From positions 1 to 39,672 of the forward strand of contig CALUPQ010000084.1 in the NCBI GenBank assembly GCA_944322695.1: DNA of 39,672 nucleotides. Direction: 5' to 3'. This document shows positions 7,718 through 17,008 of this stretch, in pieces. The stretch comes from an uncultured Mailhella sp. Its GTDB lineage: Bacteria > Desulfobacterota > Desulfovibrionia > Desulfovibrionales > Desulfovibrionaceae. A program made the position numbers and the translations under genes. The stretch's first letter is position 1; every line of letters starts with the position of its first letter. The notes below the pieces were generated by a model. That model had not been told where the DNA came from. It did not search any database and saw only the letters and a program-made list of their open reading frames with translations.

Positions 7718-8548
7718 ATGATTCATGTCACGGGACTGAATAAGACGTTTTCCGGCGTGCAGGCTCTCAAGCATATTGATTTGCATATCAAGCCCGGAGA
7801 AATGGTTGCCCTCATAGGTTCTTCCGGCTCCGGCAAGTCCACGCTCATGCGTCATATCTGCGGCCTTACCGTCAGCGACAGAAACTCCGGCGAGGTGAAG
7901 GTCAACGGCTACACCATTCAGAAAAACGGCGCGCTGAGCGGCAACATACGCGACATACGCACCCATATCGGCGTCATTTTCCAGCAGTTCAATCTGGTGG
8001 GGCGCATCAGCGTCGCCCGCAACGTAGCGTTGGGAGCCCTCGGGCGTACGCCGTTTCTTCATGGTCTGGCGGGGCACTTTTCCCCTGAGGATGTGGAGCT
8101 GACCCTGCGTGCCCTTGAGCGCGTGGGCATACGCGACAAGGCCTGGCAGCGCACGTCCACCCTTTCCGGCGGGCAGCAGCAGCGGGCCGCCATCGCCCGT
8201 GCGCTGGTTCAGCGTTCCGAGGTGCTTCTTGCCGACGAGCCCATCGCCTCTCTGGACCCGGAATCCGCCCGCAACGTCATGGACACCCTGCAGGAGCTCA
8301 ACAGAACCGACGGCATGACCGTGGTGGTCACGCTGCATCAGGTCGATTATGCCGTTCGTTACTGCCCGCGTACCGTGGCGCTGAAGAAGGGGGAAATCGT
8401 TTTTGACGGTCCCACCCGCGACCTGACGCCCGCCATGCTCAACAGCCTCTACGGTGCGGAGAGCCGCGAACTCTTTGGGGAGAAAAGCTCCGTCCGTGCC
8501 ATTGTTCCCTCTTCCGTCCGCGGCGAACGCACGGCGGCCGCCGCGTAA
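7718..8548 (+). CDS. phnC: Phosphonate ABC transporter ATPase PhnC
   Basis: 276 residues; ATG with GGAGG at 7707-7711. Walker [10 protein letters not shown] at 34-42, a Q-loop in [19 protein letters not shown] signature LSGGQQQR from 149, Walker B VLLADEP ending at 175, and the H-loop in [11 protein letters not shown]. The NLVGR and QVDYAVRYC segments are typical of PhnC. It supplies energy for import of phosphonates, with PhnD as binding protein and PhnE as permease. The C-terminal tail after about residue 255 is low in complexity. It is the first gene of the operon. Confidence 0.95.
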   Translation: MIHVTGLNKTFSGVQALKHIDLHIKPGEMVALIGSSGSGKSTLMRHICGLTVSDRNSGEVKVNGYTIQKNGALSGNIRDIRTHIGVIFQQFNLVGRISVARNVALGALGRTPFLHGLAGHFSPEDVELTLRALERVGIRDKAWQRTSTLSGGQQQRAAIARALVQRSEVLLADEPIASLDPESARNVMDTLQELNRTDGMTVVVTLHQVDYAVRYCPRTVALKKGEIVFDGPTRDLTPAMLNSLYGAESRELFGEKSSVRAIVPSSVRGERTAAAA

Positions 8549-8603
8549 ATTCATGTGCATTCGGAGCCGTCATGCTCCGATAATTCCAACAAAGGATTTT
8601 TCG

Positions 8604-9575
8604 ATGCGTCTTCGTTTCCTCTCCGTCCTGTTGTCCGCAACGCTGCTTCTGGGGGCCTCCTCCGTCAGAGCCGAGGAACCCGACACCCTCAACTTCGGCA
8701 TCATTTCCACCGAGTCCTCCCAGAACCTCAGAACCATGTGGGACCCCTTCCTTGAGGATATGAGCAAGGCTACGGGCATGAAAATCAAGGCGTTCTTCGC
8801 CAGCGACTACGCGGGCATCATTGAAGGAATGCGCTTCAAGAAGGTCGACCTCAGCTGGGTGGGCAACAAGGGGGCCATCATGATGGTGGACCGCGCCAAC
8901 GGTGAAGTGTTTGCCCAGACCTGCGACGTGGACGGCAAGACCGGATACTGGTCATACATGATAGCCCACAAGGACAGCGGCATAAAAAATCTCGACGATA
9001 TGTTCGCCCGCGCTTCCGAGCTCACCTTCAGCAACGGCGACCCCAACTCCACCTCCGGCTACCTTGTGCCCGGCTACTACGTCTTCGCCAAGAACGGCAA
9101 GGACCCCAAAAAGCTTTTCAAGCGCGTCGTCGCCTCCAACCATGAATCCAACGCCCTTGCCGTGGCCAACAGGCAGGTGGACGTGGCCACCTTCAATAAC
9201 GAAGGCATGGGCAGACTGGAGGAAGTCTATCCCGACAAGGCCAGCCAGCTGACCGTCATCTGGAAATCTCCCCTCATCCCCAGCGACCCGCTGGTGTGGC
9301 GCAAGGACCTTTCCGACGAGACGAAGAAGAAAATCACCGACTTCATCTTCAGCTACGGCGTGTCCGGCAAGAACGTGGAGCAGGAAAAGCAGGTCCTGGC
9401 CAAGCTGCAGTGGGGCCCCTTCAAGAAGTCCGACAACAGCCAGCTCGTTCCCCTTCGCCAGCTTGAGCTGTTCCGCGAAAAGATGTCCGTGGAAGGCAAC
9501 ACGAACATGAGCGAAAAGGAAAAGGCCGAACGCATCGCCGACATCGATGCCAAACTCGCCGCCCTCGGCAAGTAG
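8604..9575 (+). CDS. phnD: Phosphonate-binding periplasmic protein PhnD
   Basis: 323 residues from the ATG at 8604, site AAAGGA at 8591-8596; the longer open frame back to 8454 overlaps phnC and is unlikely. Residues 1-23 are a signal peptide (FLSVLLSATLLLGAS, cleavage after VRA). The mature part begins DTLNFGIISTESSQNL and has the PhnD-type blocks MWDPFLEDMSK, DYAGIIEGMRF, DLSWVGNKGAI and ASNHESNALAVANRQVDVATF. Its job is to capture phosphonates in the periplasm for PhnE/PhnC. A strong terminator follows at once. Confidence 0.95.
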   Translation: MRLRFLSVLLSATLLLGASSVRAEEPDTLNFGIISTESSQNLRTMWDPFLEDMSKATGMKIKAFFASDYAGIIEGMRFKKVDLSWVGNKGAIMMVDRANGEVFAQTCDVDGKTGYWSYMIAHKDSGIKNLDDMFARASELTFSNGDPNSTSGYLVPGYYVFAKNGKDPKKLFKRVVASNHESNALAVANRQVDVATFNNEGMGRLEEVYPDKASQLTVIWKSPLIPSDPLVWRKDLSDETKKKITDFIFSYGVSGKNVEQEKQVLAKLQWGPFKKSDNSQLVPLRQLELFREKMSVEGNTNMSEKEKAERIADIDAKLAALGK

Positions 9576-9582
9576 TCGTCCC

Positions 9583-9615
9583 GCCCTTCTCTGGAAACGG
9601 AGAAGGGCTTTTTTT
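9583..9615 (+). terminator. Strong terminator between phnD and phnE
   Basis: GCCCTTCTC (9583-9591) pairs perfectly with GAGAAGGGC (9600-9608), followed by seven T. It sits inside the transport gene group, so it probably sets a high phnD level relative to the downstream genes. Confidence 0.93.
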
Positions 9616-9662
9616 GAACGTTTTCCCGCAAGCAGGCGCGGTTTTTGCCGGCACACAATCCC

Positions 9663-10460
9663 ATGTACGCTTCTTCCGAACCTTCGTTAAGGCCCCCGCT
9701 CAGCCTCGGGGAAAAAGCCTCCCGCTTCCTGACCTGGACGGCCGTTCTCGCGCTTCTTGCCTGGTCATGGCACGGCGCGGAAATGAGACCCCTCGCCCTG
9801 ATTGCCGATGCTGGCAACATAGGCACGCTCATAGGCGACTTTTTCCCGCCCGACTTCACCGACTGGCGCATGTATGTGAAGGAAATGCTCGTCACTTTGC
9901 AGGTCGCCGTATGGGGCACGGTGCTTGCCGTCATCTGCGCGGTGCCTCTCGGCATCATGTCTGCGGAAAACATGGCTCCCTGGTGGGTGCGTCAGCCCGT
10001 CCGCCGCATGATGGACGCGGCGCGCGCCATCAATGAAATGGTTTTCGCCATGCTCTTCGTGGTGGCCGTGGGGCTGGGGCCCTTCGCAGGCGTCCTCGCC
10101 CTGTGGGTGCATACCACGGGCACGCTGGCCAAGCTCTTTTCCGAAGCCGTGGAAGCCATTGAGACGGCTCCCGTGGAGGGTGTGCGTTCCACCGGCGCCA
10201 GCTATCTTGAGGAAATTGCCTACGGCGTCATTCCCCAGGTGTTTCCCCTCTGGATTTCCTACTCCCTGTACCGCTTCGAAGCCAACGTCCGCTCCGCCAC
10301 CGTGGTGGGCATGGTCGGCGCGGGCGGCATAGGCATGGTGCTGTGGGAGCTCATACGCAGCTTTGAATTTCCCCGCACCTGCGCCGTCATGGCCATCATC
10401 GTGCTGGTGGTCACCCTGTTCGACCTGTTCTCCCAGAAGCTGCGCAAAATGGTGCTGTGA
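9663..10460 (+). CDS. phnE: Phosphonate ABC transporter permease PhnE
   Basis: 265 residues from the ATG at 9663; a TTG at 9645 in frame is an alternative and neither has a good binding site. Hydrophobic segments near residues 20-35, 75-100, 120-150, 195-225 and 235-255 suit an inner-membrane permease. The EAA-type cytoplasmic loop is seen in [17 protein letters not shown], followed by [19 protein letters not shown], a typical PhnE block. It forms the channel for PhnCDE. Its TGA overlaps the next ATG by one base. Confidence 0.93.
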   Translation: MYASSEPSLRPPLSLGEKASRFLTWTAVLALLAWSWHGAEMRPLALIADAGNIGTLIGDFFPPDFTDWRMYVKEMLVTLQVAVWGTVLAVICAVPLGIMSAENMAPWWVRQPVRRMMDAARAINEMVFAMLFVVAVGLGPFAGVLALWVHTTGTLAKLFSEAVEAIETAPVEGVRSTGASYLEEIAYGVIPQVFPLWISYSLYRFEANVRSATVVGMVGAGGIGMVLWELIRSFEFPRTCAVMAIIVLVVTLFDLFSQKLRKMVL

Positions 10461-11221
10461 TGTCCGCCCGTTACGCCCTGTACTACGCGCCCGGCGCGCT
10501 CTCCGCCCTGCATGCCGCAATCACGCCTCTTTTCGGACGGGATGCCCTCGGCAATCGGAACTTTTCTCCCGTTCCCCCGGCAGACGGCGTCTTCTCTTCC
10601 GACGTCTGGGCCTCCATGGTGGCGGTTCCGGCCAAATACGGACTGCACGCCACGCTCAAGGCTCCCTTCGAGCTTTCGCCCCGCTGGAACGACGACCGGG
10701 ACATGCTCAAGGCCCTTTCTCTGGCCTGTGAGGAGCTGGCCCGCCGTCACGAACCGCTTACCACCACGCCCCTTGAACTGCGCAGCCTGAGCACGGGCTC
10801 CGGATGCTTTCTCGCGCTGACGCCCGCCTGCGGCTCCGAATCCTTCGCAGAGGCGAACCCAGCGCTGGCCGCGCTGGAAAAGGACTGCGTGACCGCGCTG
10901 GAAATCTTCCGCGCGCCCCTTGAGGAGGCCGACATCAGAAGACGGGGAGAACTGACGCCCAAGGAAGCCTCCTACCTCGTGAGATACGGCTATCATCGGA
11001 TATTCGACCTCTTCCGTTTCCATATGACGCTTACCGATTCCATGCCCGAATCCCGTCTCGCTCTGGTGGAGAAAAGCCTGCGCTCCAGCCTTTCCGCCTT
11101 CATCGACCGGCCGCTCGTCGTGGATTCCATCAGCCTGTTCCGCCAGAAGGACCGCACCTCGCCTTTTGTGGAACTGTCCCGTTTTTCCCTAGGAACGAAC
11201 AACAACAGGAACGATTCATGA
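10460..11221 (+). CDS. DUF1045 phosphonate-metabolism protein, 2H-phosphoesterase fold
   Basis: 253 residues. Starts at ATG 10460 (TGATG with phnE; a GTG at 10457 is also in frame) and ends in ATGA overlap with phnG. Two HxT motifs, HAT at 63-65 in YGLHATLKAPF and HMT at 188-190 in FRFHMTLTDS, define the 2H phosphoesterase superfamily, whose members hydrolyse cyclic phosphates and related esters. The protein matches the DUF1045 family found with C-P lyase operons. The substrate is not established. Because no phnP is visible here, opening of 5-phosphoribosyl 1,2-cyclic phosphate is a reasonable proposal. Confidence 0.88.
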   Translation: MSARYALYYAPGALSALHAAITPLFGRDALGNRNFSPVPPADGVFSSDVWASMVAVPAKYGLHATLKAPFELSPRWNDDRDMLKALSLACEELARRHEPLTTTPLELRSLSTGSGCFLALTPACGSESFAEANPALAALEKDCVTALEIFRAPLEEADIRRRGELTPKEASYLVRYGYHRIFDLFRFHMTLTDSMPESRLALVEKSLRSSLSAFIDRPLVVDSISLFRQKDRTSPFVELSRFSLGTNNNRNDS

Positions 11222-11667
11222 ACACACAGCTCAGACGCAGAGAGTACATGCGTCTTTTGTCCCTCGCTCCGGTCGAGGAGCTGGAAAACTTTCTTTCCGG
11301 GCTTGACGAACTGCCGACCTGGAAACTGCTCCGCGGGCCGGAAAGCGGGCTTGTCATGGTGCGCGGCCGCATAAGCGGCGAAGGCCCCCTGTTCAACGTG
11401 GGCGAAGCCCTTGTGACCCGCTGCGTGGTCACGCTGCCCGGCGATGCCTGCGGCTGCGGTTACGTTCTCGGGGAAAGTCCCCGTCATGCCGAGCTTGCGG
11501 CGCTGTGCGATGCTCTCTGGCAGCAGGAAGCCTACGCCGGCCTGTTCGACAGGGAGCTGAAGCCCCGCCTCGAAGGCGTGCTTCGGGAACGCGAAAGACT
11601 GGCGGCCGAAGAGGCCGCGCCCACGAAGGTGGACTTTTTCACGCTGGTACGAGGTGAGGACAAATGA
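11218..11667 (+). CDS. phnG: C-P lyase core subunit PhnG
   Basis: 149 residues, close to the usual 150. Recognised from RREYMRLLSLAPVEELE, LLRGPESGLVMVRGRISGEG, FNVGEALVTRCVV and CGYVLGESPRHAELAALCDAL, all PhnG family blocks. PhnG is part of the PhnGHIJ core complex and takes part with PhnI in attaching ATP ribose to the phosphonate. Both ends overlap the neighbours by 4 bp (ATGA), showing tight translational coupling. Confidence 0.95.
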   Translation: MNTQLRRREYMRLLSLAPVEELENFLSGLDELPTWKLLRGPESGLVMVRGRISGEGPLFNVGEALVTRCVVTLPGDACGCGYVLGESPRHAELAALCDALWQQEAYAGLFDRELKPRLEGVLRERERLAAEEAAPTKVDFFTLVRGEDK

Positions 11668-12290
11668 ACAGCATCACTTCCAACCCCGCCCGCTGGGAAA
11701 ACCCCGTGAGGCAGTCTCAGCAGGCGTTCCGCAGTCTCCTGCAGGCGCTTTCCCGCCCCTGCATGCCCGTTTCCATGCCTTTGCCGGAAGGCGGCGCCGG
11801 TTCTCTGCCACCGGAACTTGCGGCCATTGCCCTGACCATGTGCGACCAGGACACCGCCGTATGGCTTTCCCCCTCTCTGGATACCGAGGAAGTGCGCCGC
11901 TGGTTCCGCTTTCAGTGCGGAGCTTCCGTGACGTCCTCTCCTGCCATGGCGGACTTTGCCTTTGCCGCCCGTCCGGAGGATATGCCGCTTCTTTCGGACC
12001 TTTCCAGAGGAGAGCCGGAATACCCCGACCGCTCCACCACCCTTTGCGTGGGAGGCGTGAGCTTTGACCGGGAAGGGAACTCGCTCAGCGTTCTGGCCTC
12101 CGGTCCGGGCATAAGTACCTCCCTGATGTTTTACTGCAACCTTCCCGAAGAATTTCTTGGCCGGTGGGAGGAAAACCATCAGGCCTTTCCGCAGGGCGTG
12201 GACGTCTTCCTCTGCGGGCAAAGCATGGTCGCGGGACTGCCGCGCAGTACATGCCTGAAGGCGCAAAAGGAGGAAACGTCATGTATGTAG
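11664..12290 (+). CDS. phnH: C-P lyase core subunit PhnH
   Basis: 208 residues. PhnH-type blocks include NPVRQSQQAFRSLLQALSRP near the N-terminus, ALTMCDQDTAVWL, a predicted FRFQCGA segment, and RSTTLCVGGVSF with GPGI near residue 150. PhnH is a PLP-transferase-fold scaffold protein without PLP in the core complex. It starts in a 4-bp overlap with phnG and its last 10 bp overlap the phnI start. Confidence 0.94.
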   Translation: MNSITSNPARWENPVRQSQQAFRSLLQALSRPCMPVSMPLPEGGAGSLPPELAAIALTMCDQDTAVWLSPSLDTEEVRRWFRFQCGASVTSSPAMADFAFAARPEDMPLLSDLSRGEPEYPDRSTTLCVGGVSFDREGNSLSVLASGPGISTSLMFYCNLPEEFLGRWEENHQAFPQGVDVFLCGQSMVAGLPRSTCLKAQKEETSCM

Positions 12291-13396
12291 CCGTCAAAGG
12301 CGGGGAAAAGGCCATCGACGCCGCCCACGCGCAGCTTCGCCGGGAACGCCGCGGCAGGCTCGACGTGCCGGAGCTCACCACGGAACAGATTGCCTCCCAG
12401 CTCAAGCTTTCCGTTGACAGGGTCATGACCGAGGCCTCTCTGTACTGTCCTTCGCTGGCGGCCCTTACGGTGAAGCAGGCCATGGGCGACCTTCAGGAAG
12501 CGGTGTTCCTTCTCCGTGCCTACCGTACCACGCTTCCGAGATTCGGTTCCTCCGAACCCGTGGACACTTCGTCCATGCGCGTTTCCCGCCGCATATCCGC
12601 CACATGGAAGGACCTGCCCGGCGGACAGATTCTCGGCTCCACCTTCGATTACACCCACCGGCTTCTGGACCGCAGCCTCGCGGGAGAGGGAGAAAGCACG
12701 CTTCCGCCCGCTCCGGACAAGGGGGAAGGGATATGCGTGAAGGGCCTGCCCCGTGCCATGAGCGCGCTGGGCACGGAAGGACTGCTTGAAGCGGTGCCCG
12801 AAGCCTCTTCCGATACGGCCGCCGACCTTACCCGCCGTCCGCTGGTGCTTCCCGCCGACGGGCCGGAAGACCGTCCCGTACGTCTTCAGACGCTGGCTCG
12901 GGCCGACGAGGGCTTTCTTCTCGGCATGGCCTATTCCACACAGCGCGGCTTCGGCGCGGTTCATCCCTTCACGGGCGAGCTGAGGCGCGGCTTCGTGGAG
13001 CTGGTCATCACTCCGGAAGAGCTGGATTTTCCCATAGTGGCCGGGGAAATCGAAATGACGGAATGCGACACCGTAAGCCGCTATACCGGCACGGCCATGC
13101 CTCCCTGTCTTACCCGTGGCTACGGACTCGTGTTCGGCAACAATGAAAGAAAGGCCATTTCCATGTCCATCGTGGACCGGGCCCTGCGCGCCAAGGAGCT
13201 GAAGGAGCCCGAGACCGGGCCCGCGCAGAACCCCGAATTCGTGCTGCTGCATGGTGACAACGTGGATGCCTCCGGTTTTGTGCAGCACATCAAACTGCCC
13301 CACTATGTGGACTTTCAGGCGGAACTTTCCCTGATACGCGAGCTGCGCGCCGCGAAGCAGGAAGATTCCCCTGCCCGAGGAGAACGGTCATGTTGA
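12281..13396 (+). CDS. phnI: C-P lyase core subunit PhnI, nucleosidase
   Basis: 371 residues from the ATG at 12281, with AAAGGAGG at 12265-12272; the frame is open further upstream inside phnH, but this start carries the conserved MYVAVKGGEKAI. With PhnG, H and L, PhnI displaces adenine from ATP to give ribose 1-phosphonate 5-triphosphate. Family blocks: DAAHAQLRRERRG, QLKLSVDRVMTEASLY, LLRAYRTTLPRFG, RRISATWKDLPGGQILG, FDYTHRLLD, and ELDFPIVAGEIEMTECD. Length is close to E. coli PhnI (354). Confidence 0.95.
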   Translation: MYVAVKGGEKAIDAAHAQLRRERRGRLDVPELTTEQIASQLKLSVDRVMTEASLYCPSLAALTVKQAMGDLQEAVFLLRAYRTTLPRFGSSEPVDTSSMRVSRRISATWKDLPGGQILGSTFDYTHRLLDRSLAGEGESTLPPAPDKGEGICVKGLPRAMSALGTEGLLEAVPEASSDTAADLTRRPLVLPADGPEDRPVRLQTLARADEGFLLGMAYSTQRGFGAVHPFTGELRRGFVELVITPEELDFPIVAGEIEMTECDTVSRYTGTAMPPCLTRGYGLVFGNNERKAISMSIVDRALRAKELKEPETGPAQNPEFVLLHGDNVDASGFVQHIKLPHYVDFQAELSLIRELRAAKQEDSPARGERSC

Positions 13397-14298
13397 CTTT
13401 GCAGCAGGACAGCCTGCGCAGCGGTGAGAAGGAAAAGATGCCTCTTGAAGGCTACAACTTCGCCTATCTCGATGAAAGTACCAAAAGGATGATTCGGCGC
13501 GGGCTTCTGAAGGCCGTGGCCGTTCCCGGCTATCAGGTTCCCTTTGCCGGGCGTGAGATGCCCATGCCCTGCGGATGGGGTACCGGCGGCATACAGGTGA
13601 CGGCGAGCGTCATAGGGGAGGAGGACGTGCTCAAGGTCATCGACCAGGGCTCCGACGACACCACCAACGCCGTGTCCATACGCCGTTTCTTCGCCAGCAC
13701 CACGGGCGTGAAGACCACCACCCATACGGCGGAGGCCACCATCATCCAGACCAGACACCGCATTCCCGAACACCCGCTGACCGAACAGCAGATACTGGTC
13801 TATCAGGTGCCGCTTCCCGAGCCTCTGCGCTGGCTTGAGCCCAGCGAAAAGGAAACCCGCACCCTGCACGCGCTTGAGGAATACGGCCTCATGAACGTGA
13901 AAATCTATGAGGACATCATGCGCCACGGCGCCATAGCCATGAGCTTCGACTACCCGGTGCGCGTGAACGGGCGCTACATCATGAGCCCCTCGCCCATTCC
14001 GCGCTTCGACAACCCCAAGATGCATCAGTGCCCGGCTCTGCAGCTTTTCGGCGCAGGGCGCGAGAAGCGCCTGTACGCCATTCCTCCCTATACCGACGTG
14101 AAAAGTCTCGATTTCGAGGACTATCCCTTCGAGGTGCAGCACTGGGACGAACCCTGCGCGCTGTGCGGGGCTCGTCACACCTATCTCGACGAAGTGGTGC
14201 TTGATGACACGGGCAAAAGGATGTTCGTCTGCTCCGACAGCGACGCCTGTGCGGAAAACAGGGCCCGGCAGGGCATGACGGAGGTTTCCCATGACTGA
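13390..14298 (+). CDS. phnJ: Carbon-phosphorus lyase PhnJ (radical SAM)
   Basis: 302 residues. PhnJ cleaves the C-P bond of ribose 1-phosphonate 5-phosphate, giving the cyclic phosphate and the alkane (methane from methylphosphonate). The cluster motif is intact: C256, C259 and C281 (CX2CX21C), with C287 matching the E. coli thiyl cysteine, all shifted by exactly 15 residues, and the glycyl-radical glycine in VPGYQVPF is G47 (E. coli G32). The 15 extra N-terminal residues precede EGYNFAYLDE. It starts 7 bp before the phnI stop. Confidence 0.97.
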   Translation: MLTLQQDSLRSGEKEKMPLEGYNFAYLDESTKRMIRRGLLKAVAVPGYQVPFAGREMPMPCGWGTGGIQVTASVIGEEDVLKVIDQGSDDTTNAVSIRRFFASTTGVKTTTHTAEATIIQTRHRIPEHPLTEQQILVYQVPLPEPLRWLEPSEKETRTLHALEEYGLMNVKIYEDIMRHGAIAMSFDYPVRVNGRYIMSPSPIPRFDNPKMHQCPALQLFGAGREKRLYAIPPYTDVKSLDFEDYPFEVQHWDEPCALCGARHTYLDEVVLDDTGKRMFVCSDSDACAENRARQGMTEVSHD

Positions 14299-15070
14299 AC
14301 AGCTTCCCGTGCTCAGGGCCGAGTCCCTTACCAGGCGCTACGGTGAAAGACTGGGCTGCCGCAACGTTTCGCTGGAACTGTGGCCGGGCGAGGTGCTCGG
14401 CATCGTCGGCGAATCCGGTTCCGGCAAAAGCACGCTTCTCAACATGCTTTCAGGCAGACTGACGCCGAGCGAAGGCCGCGTGCTCTACCGCGATGCGCAC
14501 GGGGCCGACATCGACCTGCACGCGCTGAGCGAGGGGGAGCGCCGCCGTCTTTTGCGTACGGAACTCGGCTACGTGCATCAGAACCCCCGCGACGGGCTGC
14601 GCATGCAGGTAAGCGCCGGCGCCAACATAGGCGAGAGACTCATGGCCGCCGGGGGCAGAAATTATGGAAAGCTGCGCGCCACCGCTCTGGAATGGCTGGA
14701 CAAGGTGGAAATAGCCGCCCCCCGCATCGATGATGTTCCCGCCCGTTATTCCGGCGGCATGCAGCAGCGCCTGCAGATAGCCCGTAACCTTGTGACCGGC
14801 CCGAGGCTCGTTTTCATGGACGAACCCACCGGCGGACTGGACGTTTCCGTGCAGGCCCGCCTGCTGGACCTTCTCCGCAGGCTCGTGCGCGACATGGACT
14901 TGGCCGTGGTGCTCGTCACCCATGACCTTGCCGTGGCTCGTCTGCTCTCCCATCGGCTCATGGTCATGTATCACGGCGAAGTCGTGGAGCAGGGCCTTGC
15001 CGACCAGGTGCTCGACGACCCGCATCATCCCTACACCCAGCTTCTGGTTTCCTCCATCCTCCAAGGATGA
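14291..15070 (+). CDS. phnK: C-P lyase complex ATPase PhnK
   Basis: 259 residues; overlaps phnJ by 8 bp and has GGAGG just upstream. ABC ATPase with Walker A GESGSGKST, signature YSGGMQQRLQIARNL, Walker B LVFMDEPTGGLD and H-loop VVLVTHDLAVARLLS. HQNPRDGLRMQVSAGANIGERL is typical of PhnK. It is not a transport ATPase: in the known complex a PhnK dimer docks on PhnJ of the core. Confidence 0.94.
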   Translation: MTEQLPVLRAESLTRRYGERLGCRNVSLELWPGEVLGIVGESGSGKSTLLNMLSGRLTPSEGRVLYRDAHGADIDLHALSEGERRRLLRTELGYVHQNPRDGLRMQVSAGANIGERLMAAGGRNYGKLRATALEWLDKVEIAAPRIDDVPARYSGGMQQRLQIARNLVTGPRLVFMDEPTGGLDVSVQARLLDLLRRLVRDMDLAVVLVTHDLAVARLLSHRLMVMYHGEVVEQGLADQVLDDPHHPYTQLLVSSILQG

Positions 15071-15831
15071 CCATGATGAATACGACAAGCAATACCTTCT
15101 CCGCTTCCTCAAGGGAAACGGCCGCGAACGAGGCCCTTCCGGTCATCGAAGTTTGCAATCTGTGCAAGGAGTTCATCCTGCATCAGCAGGGCGGCACGCA
15201 CATCGAGGCTCTCAGAAACGTGAGCTTTCATGTGAACGCCGGGGAATGCGTGGCTCTGTACGGGCCTTCCGGCTCGGGCAAGTCCACCATGCTCAAGGCC
15301 CTGTACGGCAACTATCTGCCTTCGTCGGGCAGCATCCTCGTGCGCTGCCGCGACGGGGAAACGGACATGGCTTCCGCCTCTCCCCGTCAGGTGAGCCGTC
15401 TGCGCCGTGAATGCATAAGCTATGTCAGCCAGTTCCTTCGCGTCATTCCCCGCGTGTCCACCCTCGACCTTGTGGCGGAGCCTCTGCTCGCCGCGGGCTT
15501 CGGGGAGGAAAAGGCCATGGGCCGGGCCCGGGATTTGCTGCGGAGGCTGAACCTTCCCGAAAGACTCTGGGACCTCGCGCCCGCCACCTTCTCCGGCGGC
15601 GAACAGCAGCGGGTGAACATTGCACGGGGCTTTTGCCGCCCCACGCCCATTCTGCTGCTCGACGAGCCTACCGCCTCTCTCGACGCCATGAACCGAAAGG
15701 TCGTCGTCGAACTCATCCATGAGGCCTGCGAGCGCGGCTGCGCCGTGGTGGGCATTTTCCATGACGACGACACGCGGCGCGCCGTGGCCCATCGCTCCGT
15801 CGTCATGAGCCGCCCCGGCGAGCATGCCTGA
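15067..15831 (+). CDS. phnL: C-P lyase-associated ATPase PhnL
   Basis: 254 residues; ATGA overlap with phnK. Walker A GPSGSGKST, signature FSGGEQQRVNIARGF, Walker B ILLLDEPTASLD and the IFHDDDTRRAVAHR H-loop region, all as in PhnL. PhnL is the second ABC protein of the C-P lyase machinery and is needed for the nucleosidase step. The N-terminal 25 residues are variable, and ATG codons at 15073 and 15076 are possible alternative starts. Confidence 0.94.
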   Translation: MTMMNTTSNTFSASSRETAANEALPVIEVCNLCKEFILHQQGGTHIEALRNVSFHVNAGECVALYGPSGSGKSTMLKALYGNYLPSSGSILVRCRDGETDMASASPRQVSRLRRECISYVSQFLRVIPRVSTLDLVAEPLLAAGFGEEKAMGRARDLLRRLNLPERLWDLAPATFSGGEQQRVNIARGFCRPTPILLLDEPTASLDAMNRKVVVELIHEACERGCAVVGIFHDDDTRRAVAHRSVVMSRPGEHA

Positions 15832-15859
15832 GTCCATCTTCCGAAAAAGGATTGCCATC

Positions 15860-17008
15860 ATGAAAGAACAGATTTTCTATCACTGCAACGTGGTTACGGA
15901 ACACGATGTCATCAGCGGCCACGTGCTCGTCCGTGACGGACGCATCGCCGCCGTGGAGGAAGGGACGCCCATTCTTTCCCATGCGACGGACGCCGTGGAT
16001 TTGGAAGGCGACTATCTTCTTCCGGGGCTTGTGGAGCTTCATACGGACAACCTTGAAAAGCATATCCTGCCCCGGCCCAAGGTGCTCTGGCCCCAGCCGG
16101 AATCGGCCTTCTTCGCCCACGACGCGCAGATTGTGGCCTCGGGCATCACAACGGTGTTTGATGCGCTTTCCGTCGGCGAGTATCATGACAAGGGGCGCAT
16201 CGCCATGCTCGGCGAGGCCGTGGAAGCGCTTAATCACTGCCGCGAAAGCGGACAGCTGCGCGCGGAACACCTGCTGCATCTGCGCTGCGAGGTGGCGGAC
16301 CCGCGCATGCAGGAGCTGTTCTTCCCCCTTTCCGACAACCCCGGTCTGCACCTCGTGTCCCTCATGGACCACACTCCGGGTCAGCGTCAGTGGCGCAATA
16401 CCGAAAGCTACCGTACCTACTACAGCAACACCATATCGTGGACGGACGACGAGTTTAAGAAAATGGTGGACGAGCTTCGGGCCCGGCGGGACTTATGTGC
16501 GGACAGCAACGCCGCCTCGGTCATGGCGTTCTGCCGCGAGCGCCATCTGCCCATGGCCAGCCACGACGATACCCTGGTGGAACATGTGAACGAAGCCCTT
16601 GCCAACGGCATACGCATCAGCGAGTTTCCCACCACGGAGGAAGCGGCCCGCCACGCCTCGGAAAACGGCATGACGGTGCTCATGGGCGCGCCCAACATCG
16701 TGCGGGGCGGTTCGCATTCCGGCAACGTGTCGGCGGAAAGCGTTGCCCGGGAAGGCTATCTCGGCGCGCTTTCTTCCGATTATGTGCCCATCAGTCTCAT
16801 CAGCGCGGTCTTCGCCCTGAAAGAGAGAGACGTCATGCCTCTGCCTGAAGCCGTGAGCCTGGTGTCTTCCCACCCCGCCGACGCCGTGGGCCTCAGCGAC
16901 AGGGGACGCATTGCCGAAGGGCTGCGTGCCGACCTTGTGCGCGTGCGGCATCTGGAAGGCGTGCCCGTGGTGCGCAACGTATGGCGCGAAGGGGAAAGGG
17001 TGTTCTGA
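15860..17008 (+). CDS. phnM: Alpha-D-ribose 1-methylphosphonate 5-triphosphate diphosphatase PhnM
   Basis: 382 residues from the ATG at 15860, site AAAAGG at 15845-15850; an upstream ATG at 15824 lacks a site and overlaps phnL. Amidohydrolase-fold metalloenzyme that removes pyrophosphate from the ribosyl triphosphate. The metal site begins with LVELHTDNLEKH; other PhnM blocks are ITTVFDALSVGEYHDKGR, LVSLMDHTPGQRQW, ASHDDTLVEHVNEA, RISEFPTTEEAA and VLMGAPNIVRGGSHSGN. Length is close to E. coli PhnM (378). TGATG coupling to phnN. Confidence 0.96.
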   Translation: MKEQIFYHCNVVTEHDVISGHVLVRDGRIAAVEEGTPILSHATDAVDLEGDYLLPGLVELHTDNLEKHILPRPKVLWPQPESAFFAHDAQIVASGITTVFDALSVGEYHDKGRIAMLGEAVEALNHCRESGQLRAEHLLHLRCEVADPRMQELFFPLSDNPGLHLVSLMDHTPGQRQWRNTESYRTYYSNTISWTDDEFKKMVDELRARRDLCADSNAASVMAFCRERHLPMASHDDTLVEHVNEALANGIRISEFPTTEEAARHASENGMTVLMGAPNIVRGGSHSGNVSAESVAREGYLGALSSDYVPISLISAVFALKERDVMPLPEAVSLVSSHPADAVGLSDRGRIAEGLRADLVRVRHLEGVPVVRNVWREGERVF

